Origin: Chloroflexota bacterium
GTDB lineage: Bacteria; Chloroflexota; Anaerolineae; Anaerolineales; UBA4823
Direction of reading: 5' to 3'
Length of the DNA: 49,984 nucleotides
Assembly (NCBI GenBank): GCA_020349245.1
Contig: CP070764.1
Coordinates: 975,675-1,025,658 of the forward strand
The position numbers and the translations under genes were made by a program. Each line of letters opens with the position of its first letter. Position 1 is the first letter of the stretch. The notes under the pieces are model-generated. The model was not told where the DNA came from. It saw only the letters and a list, made by a program, of their open reading frames with translations, and ran no database searches. Positions 15,611-25,059 of this stretch are shown here, in pieces.

Positions 15611-16525
15611 ATGAGTGATCCATATGCAATAGAAATTCATGACCTGCATAAATCGTACGGCAAGGTGCAAGCCTTACGAGGGGTAAATATCGATGTAAAA
15701 CCAGGTGAGCTGTTCGGCTTCCTCGGTCCCAACGGTGCAGGAAAAACCACGACTATTCGCTGTATGTTGGACATGATCCGACCCGATTCGGGTTCGATTC
15801 ACATTCTGGGATTGGACCCTCAAAAGAATGCACCAGCAGTGCACAATCTGGTTGGGTACTTGCCTGGTGAGCTGAACTTAGAAGCGAACCTGAAAGTTAA
15901 GAGTGCACTGCGATACTTCTCAGAACTGCGAGGCAACCACGTGGAATGGGATTTTGTCCAGCAACTGGCTCAGAGATTGGATCTTGACTTGTCTGTGCAA
16001 ATCAAGAACCTTTCCAAGGGCAACAAACAGAAAGTTGGCTTGGTGCAGGCCCTTATGCACGAGCCACAATTGCTGCTGATGGACGAACCGACCAGTGGTT
16101 TAGATCCATTGATGCAGCAGGAGGTTTACCGCTTATTGCGGGAAGCAAAAGCGAAAGGGACGACGATTTTTTTCTCCTCGCATATCATCAATGAAGTGGA
16201 GAGTCTGGCGGATCGCGTCGCAATCATCAGTAAAGGCACGGTTATTGAAGAAGCTGAGCCGGGAAAATTAATCAAGATGGAAGTGCGCCGTATGCAGGTT
16301 CGCTTTAAAGAACCGGTTGATTCTCCCATCTTTGAGCACATCGAAGGGGTCTCAGTGATCTCGAAGAATTCCGGCAAGGTGGTAACTCTTCGTGTAGAGG
16401 GGGACTTGGATGGGATCATCAAGGCTCTGGCTCAATACCCGGTTGTTGATATTGATCTGCAGCGTCAATCCCTTGAGGAAGCATTTCTGGCTTATTATCA
16501 GTCTGGGGCAAAGGAGGAGATTTAA
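15611..16525 (+). CDS. ABC transporter ATP-binding protein
   Basis: The 304-residue subunit (ATG 15611; an adjacent GTG at 15608 is also possible) has Walker A GPNGAGKTTT (about 40-49), signature LSKGNKQKVGLVQAL (about 134-148), Walker B LLLMDEPTSGLDP (about 155-167) and the switch histidine in FFSSHIINEVESL. The C-terminal 80 residues are the extension usual in ABC-2 type exporters. A strong GAGGAGGTG site precedes it. The permease gene begins one base after its stop. It powers export of an unknown compound from the inner membrane. It lies 136 bases behind the rifampin-phosphotransferase-like gene, so a shared role in drug tolerance is possible but not shown. Confidence 0.92.
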   Translation: MSDPYAIEIHDLHKSYGKVQALRGVNIDVKPGELFGFLGPNGAGKTTTIRCMLDMIRPDSGSIHILGLDPQKNAPAVHNLVGYLPGELNLEANLKVKSALRYFSELRGNHVEWDFVQQLAQRLDLDLSVQIKNLSKGNKQKVGLVQALMHEPQLLLMDEPTSGLDPLMQQEVYRLLREAKAKGTTIFFSSHIINEVESLADRVAIISKGTVIEEAEPGKLIKMEVRRMQVRFKEPVDSPIFEHIEGVSVISKNSGKVVTLRVEGDLDGIIKALAQYPVVDIDLQRQSLEEAFLAYYQSGAKEEI

Positions 16526-16526
16526 T

Positions 16527-17357
16527 ATGTTTACGGAATTCAAACACACATTAAGGCGCTTGCGAGGTGCCATCATCGGTTGGGGATTGGGGCTCTTCTT
16601 GTACGGCTTGATGATGACATACTTTTTTGACTCGATCGCCACGATGGATGATCTGGCAGGGTTTTTGGCTAATTATCCTGAAGAGATGTTAGCTTTCTTC
16701 CCGAGCATCAATGAGATGTTTACCCCTCAGGGTTATATGGACACCTATTTCTTCTCGTATATGACTCTGATCATCGGTATTTTCACCATCGGTGCTGCAG
16801 GTAACCTTTTGGTTGGAGATGAAGAGAGAGGGATCCTGGATCTATTGCTTGCATATCCGGTCAGCAGGTCTGCATTCTTCTGGGGACGCCTGCTGGGTTT
16901 TCTCGCGGCGACTGCCCTGATTTTGTTTGCCAGTTGGCTGGGCTGGTTGATCCCCTCTGGGAGTACTGGGCTGCAGCTCAGTGCGATTGAACTCCTGCGA
17001 CCATTTCTCCCCCTCTTTACAGTCCTGGTACTATTCGGAGCGAGTGCGCTTCTTTTCAGTATGTTGCTGCCATCCGGGCGAACCGCGATCGGGCTCGCAG
17101 GTGGTTTGCTGGTTGTTTCCTTTCTATTTGTAGGTTTGGCAAACCTCAACTCCGCTCTGGAGGCGATTTACGCCTATACGCCACTGTATTACTTCCAGGG
17201 AGGGGAGGCAGTGGCGGGTTTGGATTGGGCTAAATTTCTTGGATTAACCGCCGTCGCGATTGTGATCGTCCTGCTGGCTTGGTGGCGGTTTCAACGCCGT
17301 GAGATCCGAGTAGGTGGGGAAGGTGGTTGGAAGTTACTAAGGTTCTCGGCGAGCTAA
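16527..17357 (+). CDS. ABC-2 type transporter permease
   Basis: The start is placed at ATG 16527, one base after the ATPase stop and behind AAGGAGGAG (16511-16519); the longer open frame from 16410 is an overlap. The 276 residues hold about six membrane helices: one near 18-38, then a block from 75 to 260. The motif ERGILDLLLAYPVSRSAFFW (about 92-111) is the coupling-helix region typical of ABC-2 permeases. It pairs with the ATPase upstream as an exporter, and a strong terminator follows. Its substrate cannot be read from the sequence. Confidence 0.88.
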   Translation: MFTEFKHTLRRLRGAIIGWGLGLFLYGLMMTYFFDSIATMDDLAGFLANYPEEMLAFFPSINEMFTPQGYMDTYFFSYMTLIIGIFTIGAAGNLLVGDEERGILDLLLAYPVSRSAFFWGRLLGFLAATALILFASWLGWLIPSGSTGLQLSAIELLRPFLPLFTVLVLFGASALLFSMLLPSGRTAIGLAGGLLVVSFLFVGLANLNSALEAIYAYTPLYYFQGGEAVAGLDWAKFLGLTAVAIVIVLLAWWRFQRREIRVGGEGGWKLLRFSAS

Positions 17358-17372
17358 GATCTAGGCGGCCAG

Positions 17373-17405
17373 ATTGGGAGCCATTCAATGGCTCCCAATT
17401 TTGTT
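17373..17405 (+). terminator. Terminator of ABC exporter operon
   Basis: ATTGGGAGCCA (17373-17383) pairs perfectly with TGGCTCCCAAT (17389-17399) over a TTCAA loop, followed by a T-rich tail (TTTTGTTT). Confidence 0.88.
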
Positions 17406-17490
17406 TCGCGAACCGGTATTGGGAGGATTCGATACCTGGTAATTAAGGGATAGCAGAGCAATTAAACTGCCTGCCATTGGTGAATGGAGT

Positions 17491-19002
17491 TCACCATCCA
17501 GCTAAGCGGTGTGAAATAGCCCTTACCGGGGCTTGTAGAGGCAAAAAAACTTCTTCGAAGAGTCTTCTGTATTGAATGTGAAATACATTTTCCGGGTGGT
17601 ATATTGCCAAGGGTTCGCATCGAGCTATCGATCTCGCTTCATGAGCATCCTGGTAAATGCCTAGTCCGATTCCGGCGATCAAGGCAGCTCCCAACAATGT
17701 CGCCTCTGAAGTACGAGGCACCTCGATTGTGCAGCCGGAGACATTCGCTTTCGTCATCATCCAGCTTGATAAGTTTGTCCCTCCTCCAGAAGCGGTGATG
17801 GAGTTGATTTCCTTTTCGATAACCACCTTTGCTTGCATACGTATCACCTCTGCTTCGTATGCTGTGCCTTCAAGGATTGCCTTAACCAAGTCGGCTTGGG
17901 AGTGGCTTCTCTTCAGACCGAAAAATGCTCCCCGAGCGTGGATATCCGTGTGGGGGGATCCGCTCCCAGTTAAGTAAGGTAGATAAATTATCCCGGTTGG
18001 CCCCGGAGATGATTGATCCAGAATTTCCTTCAATTCCAGGTAAGAGAGTGGTGGATCGGAGAGGACACTGCGCAGCCAATCAAGGGACCCACCAGATGAA
18101 GACAAGCCGCCCATCCAATATAACCCCTCCCCAGAGACATAACGACCAAACACGAGCCCTGATTGATATTCCTCCACTCCCAAGGCTGGCTTTGGAAATC
18201 TACCTATCAACGCTTCTGCAGTTCCCATCGAGTCGAACACTTTCTGGGTGTCCATTCCAATCCCTGCAAACGCTGCGCAAACATGGTCGTGGCCACAGAT
18301 TGAGACCGGAGTCCCTTCCAGTAAACCTGTCAGAGAAGCGGCATCTCGTCCAACCTTGCCCACGGATTGACCGCTGTTTACTGCTGGAGGGAACACGTGC
18401 GAAGGGATATTCAAGTCCTTTAACCAATCTTTATCCCACATATTTTGGTCAATGCGGAAGGCATAGGTTCGCCCAGCTAAAGAAGTTTCAGTTGACCTCG
18501 ACCCGGAAAGGATAAAAGCCACGTAGTCTGCAGTGTTCAACCACAGGCTGTTTTCGAGTAAATTGGGATCTTCCTGCTGCAGCCAAAGCAGCTTGGCTAC
18601 TGCGCATTTAAAGTTTGGTCTGATGCCGAACCGGTAAAAACGTTCCCGGGGATGATCTGCATCAATAAGGTATTGAACTTTTGACGCTGCAGCTGAATCA
18701 AACCAGGGTAACAGGGGAGTGAGCGGTGTGCCAGTAATCCTGTCGATCAGCAAGCCTGTCTCAGCCATACTGGCGATCCCCAATCCAGCGATGTTGGGTT
18801 TCTCGATATCTTGGGAAAGCTCATTCAAAAGGTCATAAACAGCAGCGACAATTTCTCCAGGATCGTAGTATGCGTTGCCAGCAGGGCTGTGGTGGGTGCT
18901 TGTCTTGCGAGTCGCAACTCTAAGTAACTTACCCTCGGATGAGAACAATCCTGCTTTCGTGTGGGTTGTGCCCAGATCAAGGCTGGCTATGGTCATATTC
19001 AT
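17491..19002 (-). CDS. FGGY-family carbohydrate kinase
   Basis: The 503-residue protein has the two-lobed FGGY fold: N-terminal phosphate motif SLDLGTTHTKAGLF (about 7-20), GLGIASMAETG (about 72-82), PWFDS (about 96-100), the catalytic-loop region ICGHDHVCAAFAG (about 232-244, with the Asp base) and C-terminal ASGGGTNLSSWM (about 405-416). Family members phosphorylate xylulose, gluconate, glycerol or similar polyols with ATP. The sugar cannot be assigned from sequence alone. ATG 19002 is followed by another ATG at 18996, and neither has a strong ribosome binding site. It is a single gene with no sugar transporter or isomerase nearby, so its pathway partners must lie elsewhere. Confidence 0.85.
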   Translation of the reverse strand: MNMTIASLDLGTTHTKAGLFSSEGKLLRVATRKTSTHHSPAGNAYYDPGEIVAAVYDLLNELSQDIEKPNIAGLGIASMAETGLLIDRITGTPLTPLLPWFDSAAASKVQYLIDADHPRERFYRFGIRPNFKCAVAKLLWLQQEDPNLLENSLWLNTADYVAFILSGSRSTETSLAGRTYAFRIDQNMWDKDWLKDLNIPSHVFPPAVNSGQSVGKVGRDAASLTGLLEGTPVSICGHDHVCAAFAGIGMDTQKVFDSMGTAEALIGRFPKPALGVEEYQSGLVFGRYVSGEGLYWMGGLSSSGGSLDWLRSVLSDPPLSYLELKEILDQSSPGPTGIIYLPYLTGSGSPHTDIHARGAFFGLKRSHSQADLVKAILEGTAYEAEVIRMQAKVVIEKEINSITASGGGTNLSSWMMTKANVSGCTIEVPRTSEATLLGAALIAGIGLGIYQDAHEARSIARCEPLAIYHPENVFHIQYRRLFEEVFLPLQAPVRAISHRLAGW

Positions 19003-19257
19003 GGAAGGTTTCGATTCTCATTAACTATGCTACCGGTATTGTACCCAGATTATGAAGTTGCGTTTGATATCTTTATTCCGGTTTGGAACCCAGTAAAATT
19101 AAGTGCAGGAAAAATTCTTCTGGAAGTATTTTCCACCTGGCTTTTATCCTGATATTCTCCGAATTCATCTTGTGGTATAAACGTCAAACCATGATTCGAT
19201 CTTTTCATTCAAGATCGAAATAATTTATGTTGTAAATATCTACTTTGGAGCAGGTTA

Positions 19258-19908
19258 ATGAATAGGTTGATTCGAATCCGGATTGGTTTAGCAACCTTGG
19301 TAATTGGTGGCCTATTGGGACTAGGAGGGCTACTTTTACGTGGGCAGGTTCCCTTACCTAATTTGGATGTGGATGCTTGGGCACAGGCGGTAACTGGATC
19401 TAATTATGTGCTCGCCCAGATACTTACAATTCTCGCGTATGTTATTCCTTATTTAGGATTTTGGGCGATTTATGCCTTACTGGAGCAGGTTGAAAACGTG
19501 GAGAAACTTGCATTCTGGGGATTCATGTTCAGTATCATTGGCACCTCACTGGCAATTGCCACCTTGGGGATATTCTCCTTCGTCAGCCCGCAAATCGCAG
19601 TTCGCTATCTCCAGGGTGATGCTCAGCTTCCAAGTATCATCTCTCAGGTCGTAACCGGTCAGGCGGCAATAATCAATCTTTCGGGAGGTATTCTTTATCT
19701 TCTCGGTACAGTTTTGCTGGGATTAGCAATTTGGCGTAGTCGATCGCTGCCGAAATGGTCCGGACTTCTGATTACCTTGAATGGCATATTCTTGGTTTTC
19801 GGCTTCCTGTGGTTTCCTATTTCCTTATTGAGCTGGGTGTATATTCTAGGAGCTGGTTTATGGTTGCTCGTTGGACCATTGGAACAGAATGACCTTCCCA
19901 GTCTCTAG
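19258..19908 (+). CDS. Six-helix integral membrane protein of unknown function
   Basis: The 216-residue protein is hydrophobic, with helices at about 9-29, 48-70, 84-105, 130-155, 163-183 and 186-207, and a short polar loop near 110-125. It looks like the DUF4386-type group of small membrane proteins, but I cannot assign it firmly. GGAG (19247-19250) lies 7 bases before the ATG. It is 60 bases upstream of the FAD oxidoreductase and may share its transcript. No catalytic motif is visible. Confidence 0.7.
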   Translation: MNRLIRIRIGLATLVIGGLLGLGGLLLRGQVPLPNLDVDAWAQAVTGSNYVLAQILTILAYVIPYLGFWAIYALLEQVENVEKLAFWGFMFSIIGTSLAIATLGIFSFVSPQIAVRYLQGDAQLPSIISQVVTGQAAIINLSGGILYLLGTVLLGLAIWRSRSLPKWSGLLITLNGIFLVFGFLWFPISLLSWVYILGAGLWLLVGPLEQNDLPSL

Positions 19909-19971
19909 CCTCTGCTTTAGAGAGGAATTTTGGTAAACTGTACTTAAACGGCAAGCCTGAATAGGATATTG

Positions 19972-21165
19972 GTGGTGAAAAAAATCGATCTCCTGATCAT
20001 CGGTGCGGGTCCAGCAGGCCTTTCAACTGCTCTCCACCTGGTGAGATTTAATACTGCTTGGGCAAAGCGCATGCTGGTCATTGAGAAAGCGGTCCATCCG
20101 AGACCCAAATTATGCGCAGGAGGGGTCACGCGTATCGGTTTGGAATCACTGCGTGATCTTGGATTAAGCCTTCCACTGCCCATCCCCGGTGTTCAAGTAA
20201 CCGATGCTCGATTGATATGCAATAACAAAACAATCAATGTGCGCGGACAGCCAATGTTTACAGTCTATAACCGAATTGAACTGGATGATTTTATCAGTCA
20301 ATATGCGCAGAAGCGAGGAGTAAATATATACCAAAATGAAGCTGTAGAAGCCATTGAAGAAAAACCAGACGGATTGGTCGTGATCACTGAAAAAGACAGC
20401 TATTTTGCCCAGGTAGTAGTGGGTGCGGATGGCAGTAAAGGTATCAGCCTAAGATTATTCACAGAAGCAGGATGCCCAAAGCGGGTAGCCAGGGTATTGG
20501 AAGCAGATTTAAACGTCCATGGGACTGAAGCACATTTTTCCAAGGCATGTGCTGAATTTAATTTCTCCGCCTGCCAGCAGCACCTGCAGGGTTATACCTG
20601 GGAGTTTCCTTCCAGGATTGGTAATCAACCACGTTTTAACCGGGGTGTCTATGATTCGAGGCTCGTGAAAAGCAGGCCGCGAGCAGATTTGCCCTTGATT
20701 TTCAATACCCAGATGGAGCAGGATGGCGTTGAATCTTCAGTAGATATTCAAGGACATCCGATTCACTTATTTCACCCGAAAAACAGGTTTTCACGACCTC
20801 ACTTGCTGCTCGTTGGTGATGCAGCGGGTGTAGATCCGCTCTTCGGAGAGGGAATCGGACCTTCACTTGCCTATGGGAGGCTTGCTGCCGAGACGATCAA
20901 TGATTCATTCCTTACACAGGATTTTTCTTTCAGCGATTACAAATATCGCCTGATGTGCTCCCGGCTGGGAAGATATCTGCTGATACGCTGGCTAGTCGCC
21001 AGGCTGTCCTACCTTTTTAGTGGGAGTGTGTTATTTATGAATGCTTTATGGATTGTCGGCAGACTAGCGGCTGAATTATGGCCGAAACCATCTCTTCTTT
21101 ACGCAATAGGCAATTCCTATGAAAAGCGTGATCCGATGTTAGAATTCGAGGATTATGCCGATTGA
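19972..21165 (+). CDS. FAD-dependent oxidoreductase, geranylgeranyl-reductase family
   Basis: The protein (about 397 residues) begins with the FAD Rossmann motif LLIIGAGPAGLSTALHL, followed by RPKLCAGGVTRIGLESL, the PxxxCxGG segment of the geranylgeranyl reductase family. VVGADGSKG (about 148-156) and LLVGDAAGVDPLFGEGIGPS (about 282-301) complete the FAD site. Family members saturate isoprenoid chains of quinones, chlorophylls or lipids. Three starts are possible: TTG 19969, GTG 19972 and GTG 19975. AGGA at 19963-19966 favours the second or third. Hydrophobic stretches near the C-terminus may touch the membrane. surE follows after 27 bases. It is clearly different from the other reductase near 3.1 kb. 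Confidence 0.82.
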   Translation: MVKKIDLLIIGAGPAGLSTALHLVRFNTAWAKRMLVIEKAVHPRPKLCAGGVTRIGLESLRDLGLSLPLPIPGVQVTDARLICNNKTINVRGQPMFTVYNRIELDDFISQYAQKRGVNIYQNEAVEAIEEKPDGLVVITEKDSYFAQVVVGADGSKGISLRLFTEAGCPKRVARVLEADLNVHGTEAHFSKACAEFNFSACQQHLQGYTWEFPSRIGNQPRFNRGVYDSRLVKSRPRADLPLIFNTQMEQDGVESSVDIQGHPIHLFHPKNRFSRPHLLLVGDAAGVDPLFGEGIGPSLAYGRLAAETINDSFLTQDFSFSDYKYRLMCSRLGRYLLIRWLVARLSYLFSGSVLFMNALWIVGRLAAELWPKPSLLYAIGNSYEKRDPMLEFEDYAD

Positions 21166-21192
21166 GCAATTCGCAAATCAGGGTTCAAACAG

Positions 21193-21999
21193 ATGAGCAC
21201 ACCTCAAATATTGTTAACCAACGATGATGGTATCCAATCTCCGGGTCTGTGGACAGCTGCGAAAGCACTTTCCGATCTGGGTTTTGTGAATGTGGTCGCG
21301 CCACGCGATCAGTTCTCCGGGGCTGGACGCAGTTTGCCAATTTACTCGGATGGCCTCATAGAACAGCGGGAGATGGAAGTAAAAGGGAAATGCTGGACTG
21401 TTTTTGCCGTCGGTGGGACACCTGCGCAAGCCGTGTTGCATGCTGTTCTGGAAATCATGCCTGAAAAACCTGTCCTGGCAGTATCGGGAATCAACTATGG
21501 TGAAAACCTGGGTACCGGGATCACGATTTCGGGAACTGTCGGCGCAGCCCTCGAAGCTGCTGCTTTTGGCGTCCCTGCCTTGGCGATCTCCCTGGAAACT
21601 GAGCGTGAATACCATTTTTCTTACTCGCAGGAAATCGATTTCTCTGTTGCAGGTTATTTTGCCGCATATTTTGGGCGATTGCTAGTGGAGAAAAAGCTAC
21701 CGGAAGATGTGAAAGTGCTGAAAGTTGATGTTCCCTGCGATGCGACCATTGAAACGCCATGGGAAGTGACCCGTTTATCACGCATCATTTATTATGAGCC
21801 AACCCCACCAGAGCGCGAATCTTGGAACCAACCTGGCATACCCAGCTATCGGATCATCGGTGATCCGACAAAAGACCGCCAGGATTCTGATGTTTATGCA
21901 CTGCGAGTGAAAAGGGTGGTATCCGTCACTCCCCTGAGCTTGGATATGACATCTCGCATCGATCTCAAGGATTTGGAAGCAGACTTACGCAGAAAATGA
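21193..21999 (+). CDS. surE: 5'/3'-nucleotidase SurE
   Basis: The 268-residue protein has the SurE signatures: N-terminal ILLTNDDGIQSPGL with the metal-binding Asp pair (residues 10-11), the FSGAGRSLP serine loop (about 38-46), and SGINYGENLGTGITISGTVGA, where Asn and Gly complete the metal site. SurE is a metal-dependent phosphatase that removes phosphate from nucleoside 5'- and 3'-monophosphates, with a role in stress survival. The length is normal for the family. No clear ribosome binding site is seen at the ATG. It follows the reductase after 27 bases, so co-transcription is likely though no metabolic link is known. Confidence 0.93.
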   Translation: MSTPQILLTNDDGIQSPGLWTAAKALSDLGFVNVVAPRDQFSGAGRSLPIYSDGLIEQREMEVKGKCWTVFAVGGTPAQAVLHAVLEIMPEKPVLAVSGINYGENLGTGITISGTVGAALEAAAFGVPALAISLETEREYHFSYSQEIDFSVAGYFAAYFGRLLVEKKLPEDVKVLKVDVPCDATIETPWEVTRLSRIIYYEPTPPERESWNQPGIPSYRIIGDPTKDRQDSDVYALRVKRVVSVTPLSLDMTSRIDLKDLEADLRRK

Positions 22000-22390
22000 T
22001 CATAAAAATGCTTGGGTAGGTTGTTAGCCTTTTACTCTTGCATTAATGCTGCCAAGCCAGAAGCGTGCTTTTTCGTTTTACAACCGCAGCAAAAATAAGG
22101 TGGCGAGTGTTCTCCTGATCAACCAGGCAGGAGCCACGTATTCGTGGTACATCCCAATCAGCCTCCCCCGGAGTGGGAATCAATAAAACATGGTTGCAAA
22201 GAACCCTGGATATTTCATCCGGGTCTCGGTATCCGTATTCGATTAATAACTGTTGTAGGGGGGGCTAGGCTTCAGTGGTTCAAGCCATTCCCGGTTCATG
22301 GATCAAATAATTTCAGGATAGAATGGTGCAAGAGAGTTTTTTTGATATTTACAAAGGATTATTTGGATTGGTCTATAGGAGTAATACGAA
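22000..22390. other. 391-base region without a gene
   Basis: Short arms GCTTGG (about 22012) and CCAAGC (about 22052), with TTTTTCGTTTT at about 22067-22077, may give a weak terminator after surE. A 156-codon frame at 22144-22614 is out of phase with the VOC gene and looks like noise. I see no tRNA or known RNA motif. Confidence 0.4.
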
Positions 22391-22741
22391 ATGATACAGG
22401 GACTTGCGGTTGTCGGCCTTTGGGCAGAAGAGGTAGAAAAAGCAGCACATTTTTACAAGGAGATTTTGGGGTTAGAGCTGGTATCGAGTCATCATGGTGG
22501 CCTGCCGCACTTCAAGATCGGCGAGGCATACCTGGTGATCTTGAATGGAAAACCTGTCCCTCCCCAGGGAGCAGTGCCTGCTCGATTTCCAGTGGTTGCC
22601 TTTCGTGTCGATGACCTGGATGAAGCTGTTGAGCGCTTGCTTGCCCACAATATAGAACTGCCCTGGGGTGTCGAAGGAGAGGCAAGTGCGCGCTGGGTGA
22701 TGTTTTATGACCCTGGTGGTAACCTGATTGAACTGACATGA
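22391..22741 (+). CDS. VOC-family (glyoxalase/bleomycin-resistance fold) protein
   Basis: The 116-residue single-domain protein fits the vicinal-oxygen-chelate fold: VVGLWAEEVEKAAHFYKEIL at the start, LPHFKIGEAYLVIL, FRVDDLDEAVERLLAHNIEL, and the closing FYDPGGNLIELT with the usual metal Glu. The His pair near 33-34 and 39 may complete a metal site. VOC proteins act as isomerases, dioxygenases or drug-binding proteins, so no substrate is given. GGAG at about 22378 precedes the ATG. It stands alone, next to a decayed transposase. Confidence 0.8.
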   Translation: MIQGLAVVGLWAEEVEKAAHFYKEILGLELVSSHHGGLPHFKIGEAYLVILNGKPVPPQGAVPARFPVVAFRVDDLDEAVERLLAHNIELPWGVEGEASARWVMFYDPGGNLIELT

Positions 22742-22796
22742 TGGCAGCATATGCGGGAAGTACCTTGGAGCTGGCATTCTATCTCAATATTAATTT

Positions 22797-23799
22797 ACTA
22801 ACCAGTATTCTCCATCACCATCGATAAGTACAGCAACGTGGTCAAAGGGGAAGGTCACCAGGAGGGGACAGTCAAAAGATTTGATCCCAAAAAACCAGGC
22901 AATCCCTGTTACAACATCCAATTCGTCTTCTGTGATGAACTGAAAGCCTACCTGACGGGTTAAGTCATAAGCGGGATAACTTAAGAGCCAATCGTGCAAC
23001 GGGAATGATCCAGGAGATCATCGCGCATCTCAAAGAAGAAGATCTGGAGATCTCATTTCACATGGACAGCATCAATTTTGATGAAGATGTCTTGGAAATG
23101 ATCGAAAAACTGGGCTGGAGATTTGTGATCAAGGGAAATGTGTCTCTGACACTTGTGGCTAGACTCACTGATCCAGATATCATCTTTGATATAGCTGGTG
23201 TAAGCTGGGACACTACTGGACTTGTCACCACCCTGAACACAGGGGAGAAATACAAAAGGTTCATCTTACAGCAAGTACTGAAAGATGAGAAAGACATAGC
23301 GCAATTATCCATCCTGGAAATTGAAGAATTTTCCTATCCCTTCTTAATCGCCAACACAGACCTGTCCTATGAGGAAATCGTTGAATTCTATCAGAAGTAT
23401 GGGGCCAGTGAAAACTGCATCAAGGAAGCCAATTACGACATGGGGGATTGCTACCCGATGCTCAATAATCTCTCTGCTCCAATGAAGCAAGATTCCAGTA
23501 GATGGTGCTGGCTTGCAATCTGTTTTTGCTATTCAGGAGTGACTTGGTTAATACGATGGAAACTGGCAGCAGATCATGACCCTCCGCTGAAGTACGTTTT
23601 TCTGGCGGAGAAGATCATCAGAACGGCAAGAAGAGGGATGAGGAAGCTCTCGGACAGCTTCCCATATCAAGAGATATATGGACAAAGCCTGTCTGGAAGA
23701 ACCGTATCTCTTCTTGCCACAAGGTGTTTTAGCTTGAAAGTTGAGCAGGAAACCCCTATTCGTATATTCGACTTAGTTAGATTGTTCGCTGAAAAATGA
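22797..23799 (+). pseudogene. Decayed IS1380-like transposase
   Basis: Two frames join into one transposase-like protein. Bases 22797-22963 read ITIDKYSNVVKGEGHQEG and KKPGNPCYNIQF, the first catalytic-Asp region of IS1380-type DDE enzymes, and end in TAA. The rest continues in another frame as a 264-residue open stretch (ATG 23005), with FYQKYGASENCIKEANYDM near the end matching the C-terminal Glu region (YxxxGxxENxIKE). So the N-terminal part is missing and a frameshift lies near 22950-22960. I find no terminal inverted repeats. An antisense 69-codon frame at 22790-22999 is a shadow. It should be inactive. Confidence 0.65.
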
Positions 23800-24038
23800 T
23801 CGAAAATGACGAAAACAATCGATGCAGCTGCAATATCTATCCAACACGATCACCTGTTTGAAAGAAAATGGGAACAAAATCAATGAAACGTAGAATCCCG
23901 GTTACATGCGATATAAGCGGGATAATTCAGCCAGATGGACGGAATAATCAGAGGTAAAAATTCCTGGGCATTATGTCAGTCAATAGCCCAGCACAATAGG
24001 AAGACAATTCAACCTTAAATAATTTAAAGGAGACAACC

Positions 24039-24767
24039 ATGAACACAAAAACTTTGAAGCTACTTGTCCTATTGATTTTAGGAGTTCTTTTATTCTCCGC
24101 CTGCGGGGTTCGCTACGTCCGGGGCTCAGGCAATATTATCACCGAGGAACGGGAGGTAAGCGGAGTAAACGGGTTAAACGTGTCTGGTTTCGGTGAGGTG
24201 TTCATCACCCAGGGTGATGAAGAATCGTTGACCATTGAGACTGACGATAACCTGATGCAGTATATCCACACCGAGGTGAGAAATAATACGCTGTATGTTG
24301 ATTTTACCGAACAGATCATTCCCGATCCCAGCGGTTCGATCACATTCAACCTGAAGGTAATCGACCTGGAATCACTTGAACTATCCGGGGCGGGCTCATT
24401 TGACATTCAAGCCTTGGACACTCCAAGCCTTGGGATAACCTTCAGCGGCGCGGGGAATATTAACCTGGATTCCTTGAACGCCGATGAGCTCTCTGTTGAT
24501 CTCAACGGTGCCGGAAATATAAATTTAGCTGGAGAGGTTGGTAAGCAGGATGTAGGCATCAGCGGGGCAGGGAAATATTCAGCTCCCGATTTGCAAAGCA
24601 GTCAAGCAGATGTACTGATTGAAGGCTTGGGTCAGGTGGTGGTCTGGGCAACAGACGCATTAACCGTCACAATCGAGGGCGCAGGCACCGTTGATTACTA
24701 TGGCAGCCCTTCGGTGACCCAGAAAATTGAAGGTGGTGGCCGCATCAACAGCCTGGGCGAAAAGTAG
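24039..24767 (+). CDS. Lipoprotein with DUF2807-type (GIN) beta-solenoid domain
   Basis: The 242-residue protein has a lipoprotein signal peptide (hydrophobic 7-20, lipobox LFSAC with Cys22), so it should be lipid-anchored outside the inner membrane. The rest is the DUF2807 'putative auto-transporter adhesin head' domain, with FGEVFITQGDEESLTIETDD and repeated SGAG/NGAGNI turns spaced about 20-22 residues apart, as expected of a beta-solenoid. The role of these proteins is unknown; adhesion or envelope-stress roles have been proposed. GGAG lies 8 bases before the ATG. It is a single gene. Confidence 0.88.
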   Translation: MNTKTLKLLVLLILGVLLFSACGVRYVRGSGNIITEEREVSGVNGLNVSGFGEVFITQGDEESLTIETDDNLMQYIHTEVRNNTLYVDFTEQIIPDPSGSITFNLKVIDLESLELSGAGSFDIQALDTPSLGITFSGAGNINLDSLNADELSVDLNGAGNINLAGEVGKQDVGISGAGKYSAPDLQSSQADVLIEGLGQVVVWATDALTVTIEGAGTVDYYGSPSVTQKIEGGGRINSLGEK

Positions 24768-24786
24768 GCTGGTCAAACATTGGTCT

Positions 24787-24829
24787 CGCTACCAGGGTGA
24801 TAATGCTTTTATTCATCATTCTGGTAGCG
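24787..24829. terminator. Hairpin after DUF2807 lipoprotein gene
   Basis: CGCTACCAG (24787-24795) pairs with CTGGTAGCG (24821-24829) around a 25-base partly paired loop. No U run follows, so it is only a probable transcription end. Confidence 0.4.
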
Positions 24830-24991
24830 CTCCAAAGGCATTCGCGAGGCTGAAGCGGGTGCCTGATTCAGTGTATGTCCTATTCAGATTAAACTAATCC
24901 AATCCAAGTCTCTTTTATTATGGTTCGGAGGCTGGGGTTTTAAGTATTAAGATAATCGGATCAGTTTATGGGGATCTTTCATCTGGTTCGA

Positions 24992-25028
24992 TTAAAATAA
25001 AAAAAGCCTCGCCAAATCTGGCGAGGCT
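24992..25028 (-). terminator. Terminator of hutI-HD-response regulator unit
   Basis: Read on the minus strand, AGCCTCGCCA and TGGCGAGGCT (25005-25014 with 25019-25028) form a 10-bp stem with a four-base loop, followed by a T-rich run (25004 down to 24992). It lies about 30 bases after the response regulator stop. Confidence 0.9.
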
Positions 25029-25059
25029 TAATGGTGACAATGAAGTGTTTACAGGATTA

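Noticed and set aside
17925..18515. 196-codon plus-strand frame
   Set aside because: It is antisense to the FGGY kinase and shows no family pattern.
22000..22390. Structured non-coding RNA in the gene-poor gap
   Set aside because: Only short, weak inverted repeats are present and no known RNA motif could be read.
22144..22614. 156-codon frame before the VOC gene
   Set aside because: It runs through the VOC gene in another phase, has low-complexity basic/Trp-rich content and no family pattern.
22790..22999. 69-codon minus-strand frame
   Set aside because: It is antisense to the decayed transposase, whose sense translation matches the catalytic Asp region.
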